From NCBI GenBank assembly GCA_022315425.1, contig JAIUPT010000013.1:1054001-1118000 (forward strand): a stretch of DNA of 64,000 nt, given 5' to 3'. The notes beneath the pieces were generated by a model that worked only from the letters and a program-made list of their open reading frames with translations, was not told where the DNA came from and searched no databases. This stretch comes from Pseudevernia furfuracea (taxonomy: Eukaryota > Ascomycota > Lecanoromycetes > Lecanorales > Parmeliaceae). Each line of letters starts with the position of its first letter. Positions within the stretch are counted from its first letter, which is position 1. Positions 32,934 to 42,921 of the stretch are shown here, in pieces. Made by a program: the position numbers and the translations under genes.

Positions 32934-33780
32934 TCATCGTTGTCTCTCAGTCAAATCATTCCACCTCACTTCGTATCCAAACACTGTCCTCCTCAGCAGC
33001 TCGTCTCCCCTGTCGTTCTCGAACATGACCTCCTCCATCACCTCCTCTACCACTTTGTCCACCTCCAGCCCCTTATCTCTGCATAGATCAAAGAACGCCA
33101 TATCTTTCTCTAGTAGCCATGGTCTATAGGGCGTGAAGAATACCAGAGCTCGAGCGTTAGAGGTGCGAGCTAGCGTATGAACAATAGTCGACACGAGGGC
33201 ATTATGGCAGGAGTGATTGAAGAGTAGGTCTGCCAATAGCAGCAAGTCGAATCCTTGATGGAGCAACTGTAGATGTGCGAGGACATTTTTTGTAGAGGAG
33301 CCCCAGAGGTATCCCTCAGCGACTACCGTAGTAACAGGCTGCGGCAGTAGAGAGCAGGTAGCGATATTTTGTGCAAGGTTATCGATCAACTCTGCATCCG
33401 GATAGTCTGTCACCACTACCTTCTGGGCCCCGAGTATGGCTGCCACGAGGCTCGGTAGGCCTGCGCCAGCGCCCAACTCGAGGATCGTTTTACCACGGGC
33501 TAGGTTGGGGGCATGCTGTTGGAGGTAGGTGGAGAGTACTTGGCTGCCGTTCCAGAGGTAGTGACCCTGGATAGTAGGTTGGTCAGCTCAGCGGTGAGGA
33601 ATTGAAGAGTGAGTCATATGTAGGTACCCACAAGGGACTGTGCCCGACTAAACGCAGGCGTAGCTTTTGCCCGGAGAGCAGAGTGTAGTCGGTGTGTGTA
33701 TACGGCTTCTCGGGCTGAAAGTAGTCATTGGGCTCTTGGAACATCCCATTGTTGAGGTTCTCAGCCTCATCAGAGGACAT
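32934..33780 (-). CDS. EFM7: Efm7-type protein N-terminal and lysine methyltransferase
   Basis: SAM-dependent seven-beta-strand methyltransferase; in yeast Efm7/Nnt1 methylates the N-terminal glycine and adjacent lysine of elongation factor eEF1A. Two exons, 33780-33628 (51 codons) and 33566-32934 (211 codons with stop), giving 261 residues, the family length. The N-terminal part reads MFQEPNDYFQPEKPYTHTDY and LRLRLVGHSPLWGHYLWNG across the intron. Motif I is ILELGAGAGLPSLVAAILG; VVTDYPDAELIDNLAQNI follows (the acidic residue binds the SAM ribose), then FDLLLLADLLFNHSCH and LVFFTPYRPWLLEKDMAFF. The start is the first ATG, and the protein reads as complete. Confidence 0.94.
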
Positions 33781-34026
33781 TGTTGTCTTTCAAGTGTTTT
33801 GGTAAATGTTGGGAACCCTTTACTCGTCTCTGGCAAAAACTTCAGGGAATTTGTATATATGTTAGACACTAGGAATTGTCACAGCATAGGGAATCAGGTG
33901 AATTATGTGCGCAAACGCTATCTGGGTTGCGCATGCAATGTCTAATCTAGCTTGGTATAACGCTCCCGCCGCATTCGTTCATACAGATTCCTTCATCGTC
34001 TCAGTGTGCAATCCCTTGTCGCTCGC

Positions 34027-34877
34027 CTAAGCATCTGCCTGTCTCTGGATATCTTGCTCAGCGCTCCTCTGCTTCGTCTTGGCATCATCGTGCTTCAACT
34101 GATGTTCCTGCCTTCAAGTTTCCAGAGTTAGCATCACTTCTTTGGGATGGTATTCGAGCTACAAGACATATTCGGAGAGAGGAAAGTCGACGAAACACGC
34201 CCTGGAACCCGAATTTTGATAGAACTGGGGAAGATTCAATGGAGAAAGTGGACTCACTGCTTCTCCCGATCCCCTGTAATACCAGCAGCTATTCCTCCGA
34301 CGGTACCACCAACGCGGTCCTTTAATCCATGGCCGTAGTCCGAAAGCTGACCCTCGGCTTCGGTACCCTTGCCCTGGGCATTCTGCTGCTGGCCTTCCTT
34401 TTTCAACCCTTCAGCACCAAACAAGCCACCGACAGCTTCTTTAGCAGAGCCCATGGTTTGGTCGTAGCTGCCCTGCGTACGGCGTGGGTCGTCGGATGAG
34501 ATGCCGCCGGAGGAGGAGACGGCATAGGGGCCAATCTTGCCGATGGTGTGAGAGGCATCCTTCTCGGCTGCTGCCTTGTCTTTGGTAACATCGCCCTTAG
34601 CCTATATATAACGTTAGCTATATACTGTCATAGTATATGCTGTTAGAGGGATGATAAGAAAACGAAAAAGAGACAGAATAGACAGTACTTTTGACAGAAT
34701 GGTGGCATACAAGCAGAAGTTGTGCAGTAGTCAAGAGAATATTCCTCGAAAACATGAGAAGACTGTAGTACTAACCTGATCAGCAGTATTTCCTGTGAGG
34801 CTTCCCAAGGTACTTTGAACAGTGCCAGTGGCAGAGTCGATGTACGACTTGAGAGAAGAAGATTGGTTGTCAGACAT
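34027..34877 (-). CDS. CsbD-like stress-response protein
   Basis: Small hydrophilic CsbD-type protein; fungal members are induced by stress, and their molecular role is unknown. Three exons: 34877-34776 (MSDNQSSSLKSYIDSATGTV, 34 codons), about 34601-34256, and a last exon near 34108-34027. The middle exon reads AKGDVTKDKAAAEKDASHTI, SSGGISSDDPRRTQGSYDQT, MGSAKEAVGGLFGAEGLKKE and GQQQNAQGKGTEAEGQLSDY. A TGA appears at 34254 if the exon is read through, but a GTGAGT donor overlaps it, and splicing to the acceptor near 34109 gives EKQEHQLKHDDAKTKQRSAE then QDIQRQADA, the usual Lys/Gln-rich tail of this family. Intron 1 is about 175 bases. The gene is in the same orientation as EFM7. Confidence 0.88.
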
Positions 34878-36638
34878 GTTTGATGATGAATGTAAGTATT
34901 AGGCAGAACTTTGGAGTGATGAATTTGGATGCTAATTTCTGTCCGGTAAGCAGGTGTATTCGTGAGAGAAGAGAGTGAAGAAGCAAGTCGGGGCGTGTTT
35001 ACTTTATGAGTCGCAGAAGCGAGGGGCAGGTGGGGCAGAGAAGGGTCTTTTGACAGGGCTTGGCTGACGTAGCGGGGCATGTGGAGCCCATCGAATTTTC
35101 ACATTTCCATCATCCACCAATCTAATTTTGAAGTCTTGACCCTGAATACTCTCTCCCACATCTATAAGATGGAATTTGTCTCTACCAAGACAATGCCACC
35201 TCTTTCTCGCAGCAATCTCGAAGATGCTATCCAACACGCAGCTGTCCTCAAGGCGTGATCTGTGGATCTACAAGAACCAGGAAGCATGCATAACGGCATC
35301 ATAACGTCAATCACGCCTGCTGCCCCTCGCAATTGGAACGAGCTGGAATTCAGCCTTACGAGCCTTATACTACCGTCAAGCTTATAGATAAGGGCCTTGG
35401 CATAGCCATGCAGTGAAAATGTGCGAGATGAGTGACAGATCGTTCTCATCTTAAGGTCTGACCGTTGTCAAATCCGTCGCTCGGGACAGACCGAACGAAG
35501 AGCTGAAGACAGCAAGGCTATTCGCCTAGTGACGAGATCTCAATTCAAATCTGACCCCACAGCATCTAAGGAAAGGGGACCGGATCATCAAGATGGAGTT
35601 AGGGTTTAGATCTATCAGCTTGGATCAGGCGATCGGCGCCTACTTCCGCTCTCTGTGACCTTCTGTCATTCACAATTGAGACTCACAAGGTCATATTGTG
35701 TTGTGCAACAGTAGGTCCTCCGACATGTAATGCTCCGTTTTGTCGCGGAGAATTTTCACCACAGCAATCAGCTAGACTTGTCATGGTTAGGGGATGATTC
35801 TACCAATCTGATGGCCCTCACTGGATGCAGAGATGAGGCTTCATGTGCCCGTCATCATCATCAAGCACGTTAGGATCAGCATCATCGTGGTGGCATCTCC
35901 CATGATCGCTCTTCGAATATGCCTGGATTGCAGTCCTTTGAACAAGTCCCGTGTACGGCGAAGCACACTCCTCATGCAGGCGCAGCCACGGATGCGATCC
36001 ACCAATCATTTCACGGACATCTTCGTTTCGAGGAAATAAGCTTCTTATCACTATTCAGCTCTCAGCAGCCACGAACGCGATTCACTAATCCTTTCGCGCG
36101 CATCTTTTTTTCGAGCGAGTGAGCTTCTTCTCACTGTTGAAATCTCCGCAGCCTTGATAGACGAACCCTGCTTCTAAAGCAAGAAGGTCCGCTTATAGAA
36201 GTGAACTCACAAGTGAGACTATGAGTAAGGAGAAAAAGGGGTGTACACGTATGATATTCGTTATGGGTTACCACAACTCCGCAGTAGCCGATTTTGTTCT
36301 AGAGCAATAGAGCCTTTCAACTGCAACTACGCCGCCTAGTACCGCTGCAAACTTTTCTCGAACTTGTTATTGGTTCCTCTTCTCCTCGATTAGCTGCTCG
36401 GCAAAGCCATCTTGCAGGCTGACCGTCCACCCTCTTCGCAAACGCATGAAACATCGATTTATCAGACTGTGCCGTGTGTAAGATAAATCATCCACAATGC
36501 GGTCATCGATAGGATCAGGCTCAAATACCAGAGCATATGCAAGATCTTTCAACTCCGCAAGTCACTTCTCACCAGGGATATATTCTCGACAAATATACTA
36601 ACGGTCAAGATTCGACCTTTTGTTGCCATTGACTCACA
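34878..36638. other. intergenic region with diverged direct repeat
   Basis: About 1.8 kb with no supported gene. It contains an 82-83-base direct repeat at 35981-36134 (listed separately). An open frame on the minus strand at 36367-36552 (DLSYTRHSLINRCFMRLRRG) looks weakly coding but has no partner exon. Confidence 0.45.
35981..36134. repeat. diverged tandem duplication, two copies of about 72-82 bases
   Basis: Copy 1 (35981-36052) and copy 2 (36064-36134) share GCAGCCACG, GCGAT, CACTAATC-like, TTTCG and a closing CTTCTT-TCACT block with a constant offset of 82-83 bases. Differences are mostly C/T and G/A transitions. It is noncoding. Confidence 0.75.
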
Positions 36639-38140
36639 ATGGCGACGACAAGCAAAGATGCATCGTCATCTGGCACAGGCAATAAGGGAGGCACTGCCTA
36701 CCTTGCTACACAGTCAACATTCGTTGCTATTGCGACTCTTCTAGTTTTCATTAGGGTCTATGTCAGGACCATCGTCGTAAAAAAGTTTGGTCTAGATGAC
36801 GCCGTTATTGTCTTGGCTCTAGTGAGTACCCTTTCACTAACATGAATCGCAAGCTAACCGAAGTCAGATTCTCTCTCTCATCGTCTGTGCGATGACCAGC
36901 CTTACAGTCCATTATAGTTCATTGTACCTCAATGGAGACTACGCAACGAAAGCTGAAGCAGTCCACGACATTACTGCAGCTTTAAAGTGGAGTTCGATAG
37001 CGGCGCCGATCGGCATCTTTTCCGGACTCTGTACAAGATTGTCGATATGCTTGTTCCTTTTGCGCATCTTTCGCACGAAGAGAGAGTGGAGATGGGGCTT
37101 ATATGCTGTCATGGTCTTCGCGACAGCCGTCATCATTCCTACCATCGTCTCTCTTTTGGCCCAGTGTTCACCTGTCCCGAAGCTCTGGGACCCACTCTTG
37201 CCAGGAAGTTGCTGGTCACCCCAGACCGTTATTGACATTGGATACTTCAACGGCGGTAAGTAACCATAGATTAATCCCTTTACGATCGAGCGACATCTAA
37301 AGATTCATCAGGAGCCTCGGTGTTATGCGACTGGATACTTGCCACTCTGCCAATCGTATTCATGTGGAACGTACAGATGAGAGTCAGAGTTAAGATTGGA
37401 ATCTGTGTCTTGATGGGATTGGGTTACTTGTGAGAATTTCCTTGTACGCCATGGATGTCGGGCGGCTAAATCATGGGAAATAGCACTGGCATCTGTGCCC
37501 TTGTCCGGACCACATTATTCACCGATGGTACCTCTGGAGCAGAACAAGGTAAGTGCTGACCGCGACGGCTCAATCAGGGTCCTACCCAATCCAGCAAGTT
37601 GAAGTATACTGACATATGTCATAGGCGGTTCTATCCAATCTGCCGTCTGGGCTATGTAAGTCCACCTCAATCCAAGAACATCTTCTCGTTCCTGGCTATG
37701 TTCTATCGCTCTCTGCTGATCAAACTTTATCGTGCTTCAGCCTCGAAATAAACATCGGTATCATAGCCGCCTCGATCCCGACTCTCAAACCCCTCTTCAA
37801 TCCCTCACGCCCCTCTATCTTTCGTTACTTCAAATACCGCAGAGCATCTGAGAGATATCACAAGACCTCTGAAAACACACCAGCAAACGACACCAACGAT
37901 CAAGTTCGCCTCAACAAACTTACTCTCAATACCATGCCGAGTGCCATGCCCTCTTCTTTGTCTTATTACCAGAACAAGGGTAGGAATGATGGTAAAGGGT
38001 GGGAGGATTTGGAGTCTCAGGCTAGCAGGTCGATCCCGGAGAAGGTGCATGTTGCAGAGACGGGCCGGGGGATGGAGACGGGATCGAAACTGGAATATGT
38101 AGGTGATGGTGAGGTGTTTACTATTGGGAATATGGGTTGA
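36639..38140 (+). CDS. rhodopsin-domain (PTH11-like) seven-helix membrane protein
   Basis: Fungal integral membrane protein of the rhodopsin-domain family often labelled PTH11-like; some members sense surfaces or host cues, most are uncharacterised. Exons: 36639-36821, 36868 to about 37256, then four shorter ones ending at 38140. Each donor and acceptor is canonical. Visible features: a soluble N-terminus, TM1 TQSTFVAIATLLVFIRVYVR, KKFGLDDAVIVLAL (the DDxxI family motif), a membrane run LSLIVCAMTSLTVHYSS, LSICLFLLRIFRTKREWRW (the family LLRIF motif), CSPVPKLWDPLLPGSCWS, SIQSAVWAILEINIGIIAAS and IPTLKPLF (the closing family motif). A basic cytoplasmic tail of about 110 residues follows. Complete, with no oddities. 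The ligand is unknown. Confidence 0.92.
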
Positions 38141-38798
38141 TTTGGGTTGAAGAGACGTAGGTGATATTAATTGTTTAGAGATCTAGCTCAGCGATGATTG
38201 ATAGCAGAAAGCCAGCTATTCCAAGCGAAGTCGTTTTTTTGCATCCCTTGTGTCCTGTACTACCCTAAGCGGTATTACGAATCACCGTAGATCTGTGGAA
38301 TTGGCTTGGTGATTTGCCGGCTGCCAAATCTATTATAAGCAGGATAGAGATACATATTCTGGACTCGATTTTGTGCAGCCAAGCCCGCCATTATTAACGT
38401 GATATGCGAGAGGACGTCAGCTGCGAGAGATAAGGATGCGCGCCATGCGGTGAATTTCACCCACCTTTTCCCCATTGGCGGCGCAGGTCAATGTTAGCGT
38501 ATTATGCAGGAAGAGGGCACATTATTTGAACATTTCGCCTCCAATGAGGCAGGGCACTTTTAGCGCCATCAATGGGGCTGGCTGCAGGTACCCTGTTTCA
38601 AAATGCGTGCAAGAATCCAAGATCTCAGGGATCTGGGTGCCTAAAAAACTTAGGGGCGACCCGACGATCCGTTGATAAGATCCCGAGGCTCCCTCAGCTT
38701 AAAGGCTTATTATTGTACTCGCCTTACTGTATTGACTTGAGCCAAACTCCGTGTGACCCCCTCACATTTCCTCCTTTCACCATTCAACTTCCCTACAC
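38141..38798. other. intergenic region
   Basis: About 660 bases; 3' flank of the rhodopsin gene and promoter of the next gene. No gene recognised. Confidence 0.45.
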
Positions 38799-39279
38799 AT
38801 GTCGCTACTTTCCCACGTCCTCGCTGCCATTCTCTCCCTCGAGCTGCTGCTCGGTGGCCAAGCCCGTCTCCCCTTCTCTCCAACCCCGTCCCTCTACAAA
38901 CGCGCCATGGCCAAAGCCGACGGCACACTCGCCGCCTTCCCCTTCGTCCCTCTGGATGCCGTGACCTTCACTCAGGCCATAGGTGTTGCGATGTGTATTG
39001 CATCCGTTGGTGTAGCTCTGCCGGCGACGAGGGTGGCGGGATCGGTCCTGTCAGGGTGTCTGTCGCTGATGGGGGTGTAAGCTACCTACCTTACCTACCT
39101 ACTTCCCTTTCCTTCCCCCCTCTTGCTCCTGTTCCGGACACTTTTCGTTCGTCTTGATGTTCAAGAGGCGATTTCTGATCGGAAAATTTCACAGGTGGAG
39201 TCAGTGGAAGATGGAGATACCGTATTGGTTGCCGGTGGTCAACACGGGACTAGCAGTCGCTATATGGACATCTTCATAG
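38799..39279 (+). CDS. small four-helix membrane protein, DoxX-like
   Basis: Two exons, 38799-39076 and 39195-39279, giving 120 residues plus stop. The joined frame reads CLSLMGVWSQWKMEIPYWLP and then VVNTGLAVAIWTSS, a layout seen in DoxX-like/DUF4267-type membrane proteins of fungi. Predicted helices: LLSHVLAAILSLELLLGGQA (also signal-like), a Val/Ala-rich central pair (FTQAIGVAMCIASVGVALPA, VAGSVLSGCLSL), and the C-terminal VVNTGLAVAIWTS. Without the intron the frame would stop at 39080. The family assignment is by topology and short motifs only, and the function is unknown. Confidence 0.7.
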
Positions 39280-39662
39280 GGCGCGTAGCATAAGGGCGTG
39301 GTGGAAGTCAAGGAATGGGCATGAGCTTTTCTGATGAAGGCAGCTTCACGCATACTCAAGCGTAAGAGACTGAGAGAGAGACACTTGGCAGGCGTTATTG
39401 AGAATGAAGGATCGAGATCAGAATTAGATGACGTTTCTACATGCGCAGATATACGGAGTAATGCAGTGCATTATGGTTTTGTAATGGTGCGCTAGCGCCT
39501 GCCGGCGTACTGGGATAGTGGGATTGACTGAAGTTCTTGATTGGGGTGAATAGCGGTAGGGCTGTAGGGCTGTTCCCGCTCTGAATGTTGGCTGTTGCTC
39601 TCTAATACCATGGCAAAGAGCCCCTTCAATGTAATCAATCAGTATACTCAGTCACCCCAGAC
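39280..39662. other. intergenic region
   Basis: About 380 bases upstream of KTI12. No gene seen. Confidence 0.45.
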
Positions 39663-40698
39663 ATGCCTGTACGTAACCTGCCATTTGTGACCCGCACGCA
39701 TCACTGACACATGCAGCTGATCTTGATATCAGGCTACCCTGCGTCAGGGAAGACTCACCGTTCCAATCAGCTGGTCGAATTCTTCAAGTCCAAGATTCAA
39801 GCTTCTTCAGATGCACGAATTAGCCGCCTGAAAGTCTGCCATATCAACCCTCAGTCTCTTGGCCTCAATCGCGATGTCTACCAAGAGGCTCGAACCGAGA
39901 AGGATGCTCGAGCTACCGAATACTCAGCTATAAAGCGAGCTTTGGGAAAGGATACCATCGTGATCGCTGATGGCTTGAACTACATAAAGGGATTTCGATA
40001 TCAGCTCTATTGCGAAGCAAAAGCTGTGCAGACGCCAAGCTGCGTGGTCAGGATTCCCTCAAGCATCGTCTCATGGGACTAGGCTGATGAGCCTGGAGGT
40101 CCATGTAGGAACGCCAGTTGACAAATGTCGAGAGATCAATACGAGGATTCTTGAAAGCGATGGCGAAGAAGGTGGCTATGCAGTGGACGTCTTCGACAAC
40201 TTGGTCTATAGGTACGAAGAGCCAAACGGCATGACGAGGTGGGACAGTCCGCTCTTCACCGTTCCCTACGATGACGAGGCACCACTATGCCAGGATATAT
40301 GGGACGCCGTGATTGGTTCCGAGGGGAAAGCAAAGACAGTTAAGCCACATTTGGCCACCGTGATGGTAGAGTTGCAGTCTTTCTCGCGGGCGCAGGAAAA
40401 GAAGGCTCACATATCATTGCAGAAACCCGCCACCGAGTCAGATTACCTTTACGAGCTTGATCAGATTTCGCAGGAAATACTGAACGTGGTTATGGAATGG
40501 CAAAAGGATCACCCGGCCGATGGAGGAGGGGAGCTTGCAGTAGCCGAGGGCACCATTGAACTACCTGCAAATCCGGTGTCATTGCCACAACTGCAGAGGA
40601 TTAGACGCCAATTCATTTCACTCAATCGACTGCACAACCTTCCGAAGGCCAGGATTCGAAGTTCTTTTCTGGAATACCTGAATGACAACCTCGTTTGA
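39663..40698 (+). CDS. KTI12: Elongator-associated protein Kti12
   Basis: P-loop protein that binds Elongator and tRNA and supports wobble-uridine modification. Three exons: a 6-base first exon ATGCCT (39663-39668), about 39719-40046, and about 40100-40698. The first join gives MPLILISGYPASGKT, placing the Walker A motif GYPASGKT at residues 8-15. The second intron (donor GTCAGG, acceptor GGAG) removes an in-frame TAG at 40080-40082 and restores the continuous family block VHVGTPVDKCREINTRILES. Further family blocks are IVIADGLNYIKGFRYQLYCE, LVYRYEEPNGMTRWDSPLF, LPQLQRIRRQFISLNR and the terminal FLEYLNDNLV. Without the micro-exon the protein would start inside the P-loop strand, so the start at 39663 is well supported. 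Confidence 0.96.
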
Positions 40699-40942
40699 GA
40701 CCTCTCATGCCCTGCCGCGGCTCAGTCTGCTGCATTGTTGCTGTTGAAGGGAAATAGCAGTTGAAGAGGACACCTTCGAGTCGCAAATTGACCCTCCAAA
40801 GGCTGATCCGCAAGGGCTCCGAACATTGCAAATGCTGATCCTAGGGATTTACCCAGCAGCAGCCAAGTCTGTTAGCCAGACACCCGAGATTGCTGCACGA
40901 TTATAGTGACCAGTCCAGTGAGCGGTAATTGTTTACGATCTT

Positions 40943-41439
40943 TCAACAGCCATGACACCATCGACCCACACCCGAAGCAATGAAGCTACCGGTGTCAGTT
41001 TCGGGGAAGACCTCATACCAACGAGCCTTTTCAACCAAGCTTGAGTCCTTTTCGCCCTGCGGCTTGGCTTCCTGACACCCTCTACATCCAAATACCTCTT
41101 TCCCACTAAGATGGAATTTGCGCGTGTGTTAAGAACCCTTTTGGATCGCACAGCTGATACACAGGCGGCCCTGGTTGAGTGAGTTACGTGCGGCTGCGTC
41201 GCTGAAAAGTCCCTTGTCCAAGAGTTTCATGCAGCCTGAGCAACCCAGGGGCTGGAGCTTGCGTCTTAAAAATTGAGTGGTACTGCTGCCATTCCGAAGT
41301 TGACAGCTTGGGCGGATCTTTGGTCCACGTGTCAATGCCCTTGCAGACGAGCTTGAAATTGCAGAGAGAGACGGCGTCCAGCTTGCCTGCAATCATGCTC
41401 TGCATCTCGGGAGGCAGGTCCAGGAGCCAAGATTTGCTA
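40943..41439 (-). pseudogene. broken F-box / zinc-knuckle gene, paralog of the neighbour
   Basis: Reads as an F-box (LLDLPPEMQSMIAGKLDAVS, LCNFKLVCKGI) followed by the CxxC-type zinc region of the neighbouring intact gene, but in pieces. The F-box frame runs to about 41250 (SEWQQYHSIFKTQAPAPG), then a shift moves to the frame with GCSGCMKLLDKGLFSDAAAR and GRLCISCAIQKGS, then TAA at 41129-41131, then downstream in another frame KEVFGCRGCQEAKPQGEKD and GVGRWCHGC followed by TGA at 40945-40943 where the intact gene has Trp. All four CxxC pairs match those of the gene at 42364-42921 in order. A possible acceptor (GAGTAG) sits at 41440, so an upstream exon may be lost. At least one frameshift and two stops make it a pseudogene. 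Confidence 0.78.
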
Positions 41440-42363
41440 CTCAGAGTTAATGCTTCGTCAACTGAACATGAAAGCCACAGGGCGTCCTTACCCTTGCTTC
41501 TTACGGTGCTTCATTTTGGCTCCCATGCTCTCGAATCTCGTCTTGCTGTGATTTCAAAGAAACGTGCCTCAGATCTGCTCACACAGGACTCACTTAGTCT
41601 GCCGGTTTGGATTGACTCCGAAAAATTGAATCATCCTCACCTGTAGTTGTAACAGTGATCGGAGATGCAGCCTACTGGTGACGTGCAGGAGGAAGAGAGG
41701 TTGCCGTAACGCGGAAGGCTGTTGCAGAGAGGGTGCTGATGTTGTAGGTTGATGTTGTAGGAGAGAGAGTTCGATATTGGATGTTCAATTCCAGGACGGC
41801 CTTGATACTTTACTTCCCCAATTCACTTTTGCAAGAAGCTCTTGAGGGTTACTGTTAAAGATCACTACTCGTTGTATGGTGCTTGTGCCTTTCGTATTCC
41901 GCGCTTTTGCTTATTGGTCTTTCCTCCTGTCCGTATTCTTTGAGTTTCTAATGGATGTTAGTGCCGTAGAAATTCATCGCTTAATTTCCCGACACTGTAG
42001 TGTTCTGCAGAGATATCAGTTGCAGCTAGTCACTCGATTTTGGGGTAATAGTGCAAGTTCTCAACCCGTTTCGCCTGCAAGCTTTTCGATTGCTACGTTT
42101 CAATTAGAGCATTTCAACTCGTCTAATATACAAGATTTCTTCTGCTATCTCCTTCGTAAAGATGTCTCTCATGAGCAGCTTTCCTTCCAAATGATATATT
42201 CATTGCTTCCTTTCCTCCAGCCCTGATGCGTGAAGCTGCTTCTTCCATGTCATGTTGATGCGCTCTCGTGCTATTGCTCATATCTTCAATCACCATCTCA
42301 ATGCCATCTCGCAGTTTTGACCACACGAATTAGTCCCCACGGCGAGAATCTCTCGGCACCATT
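41440..42363. other. region between the two F-box copies
   Basis: About 920 bases. A 116-residue open frame at 41876-42226 (plus) has no start context, intron or family and is probably chance. The remainder shows nothing. Confidence 0.4.
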
Positions 42364-42921
42364 TCAGACCTGCCTCGCATGTACATACATCGTCACCACC
42401 CTCCAACACCCCTTGCACCACCTCTTTCCCCCCAATGCGGGCTGACCAGCTCCAACCTGCGACGGAAGTCCCTCGGGGCGGGACGCATACAGCGCCTCGT
42501 CCCCCAGCCTCTTCGGCTCCGGACACGCAAAGCAAGAAAAACACACCTCGTCCTGATGCAAAAAGTCGCGCACGTTGTAATACCCCTCCATGACCCCGCA
42601 CCGGAAGCACACCCGTCCGTCCAGCCTGTCGCACCTCCGCTTCGCCTGGCTGTCTTGAAAGCGCGCGGGCTCCAGCAGCTTCAGGCACCGGGTGCAGGCG
42701 AGACGGATGGGCGCCCGCGTGCGACGGGCGGCGGATTCGAAGTCGCGGTGGAAGCGCCGCCAGGCTTGTTTGCTGAGGGGCGCCGCGGGTCGGGTGATGG
42801 CGTGGAGGGAGCGGCATGCGAGGCGCATGTTCGCGACGGAGGCCGGGGGCAGGTGGGACGTTACCTCCGCCATCATTTCGGCCGGGAGGCTGAGGAGGCT
42901 CGCGGTCGGCATCTGGGGCAT
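42364..42921 (-). CDS. F-box protein with C-terminal CxxC zinc region
   Basis: Single exon of 185 residues with ATG at 42921. The N-terminal F-box reads ASLLSLPAEMMAEVTSHLPP then ASVANMRLACRSLHAITRP. This is followed by CTRCLKLLEPARFQD, RVCFRCGVMEGYYN, EVCFSCFACPEPKRL and KRWCKGCWRVVTMYV, giving CxxC pairs that probably bind zinc. Such proteins may be substrate adaptors of SCF ubiquitin ligases, but the target is unknown. The gene is very GC-rich (Ala/Arg/Pro codons ending in C or G), unlike its decayed paralog at 40943-41439. The C-terminus is short compared with many family members, and the reading frame ends naturally at TGA. Confidence 0.82.
   Translation of the reverse strand: MPQMPTASLLSLPAEMMAEVTSHLPPASVANMRLACRSLHAITRPAAPLSKQAWRRFHRDFESAARRTRAPIRLACTRCLKLLEPARFQDSQAKRRCDRLDGRVCFRCGVMEGYYNVRDFLHQDEVCFSCFACPEPKRLGDEALYASRPEGLPSQVGAGQPALGGKRWCKGCWRVVTMYVHARQV

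Noticed and set aside
41876..42226. Plus-strand frame of 116 residues between the F-box copies
   Set aside because: Hydrophobic start but no splice signals, start context or family; length is possible by chance in this composition.
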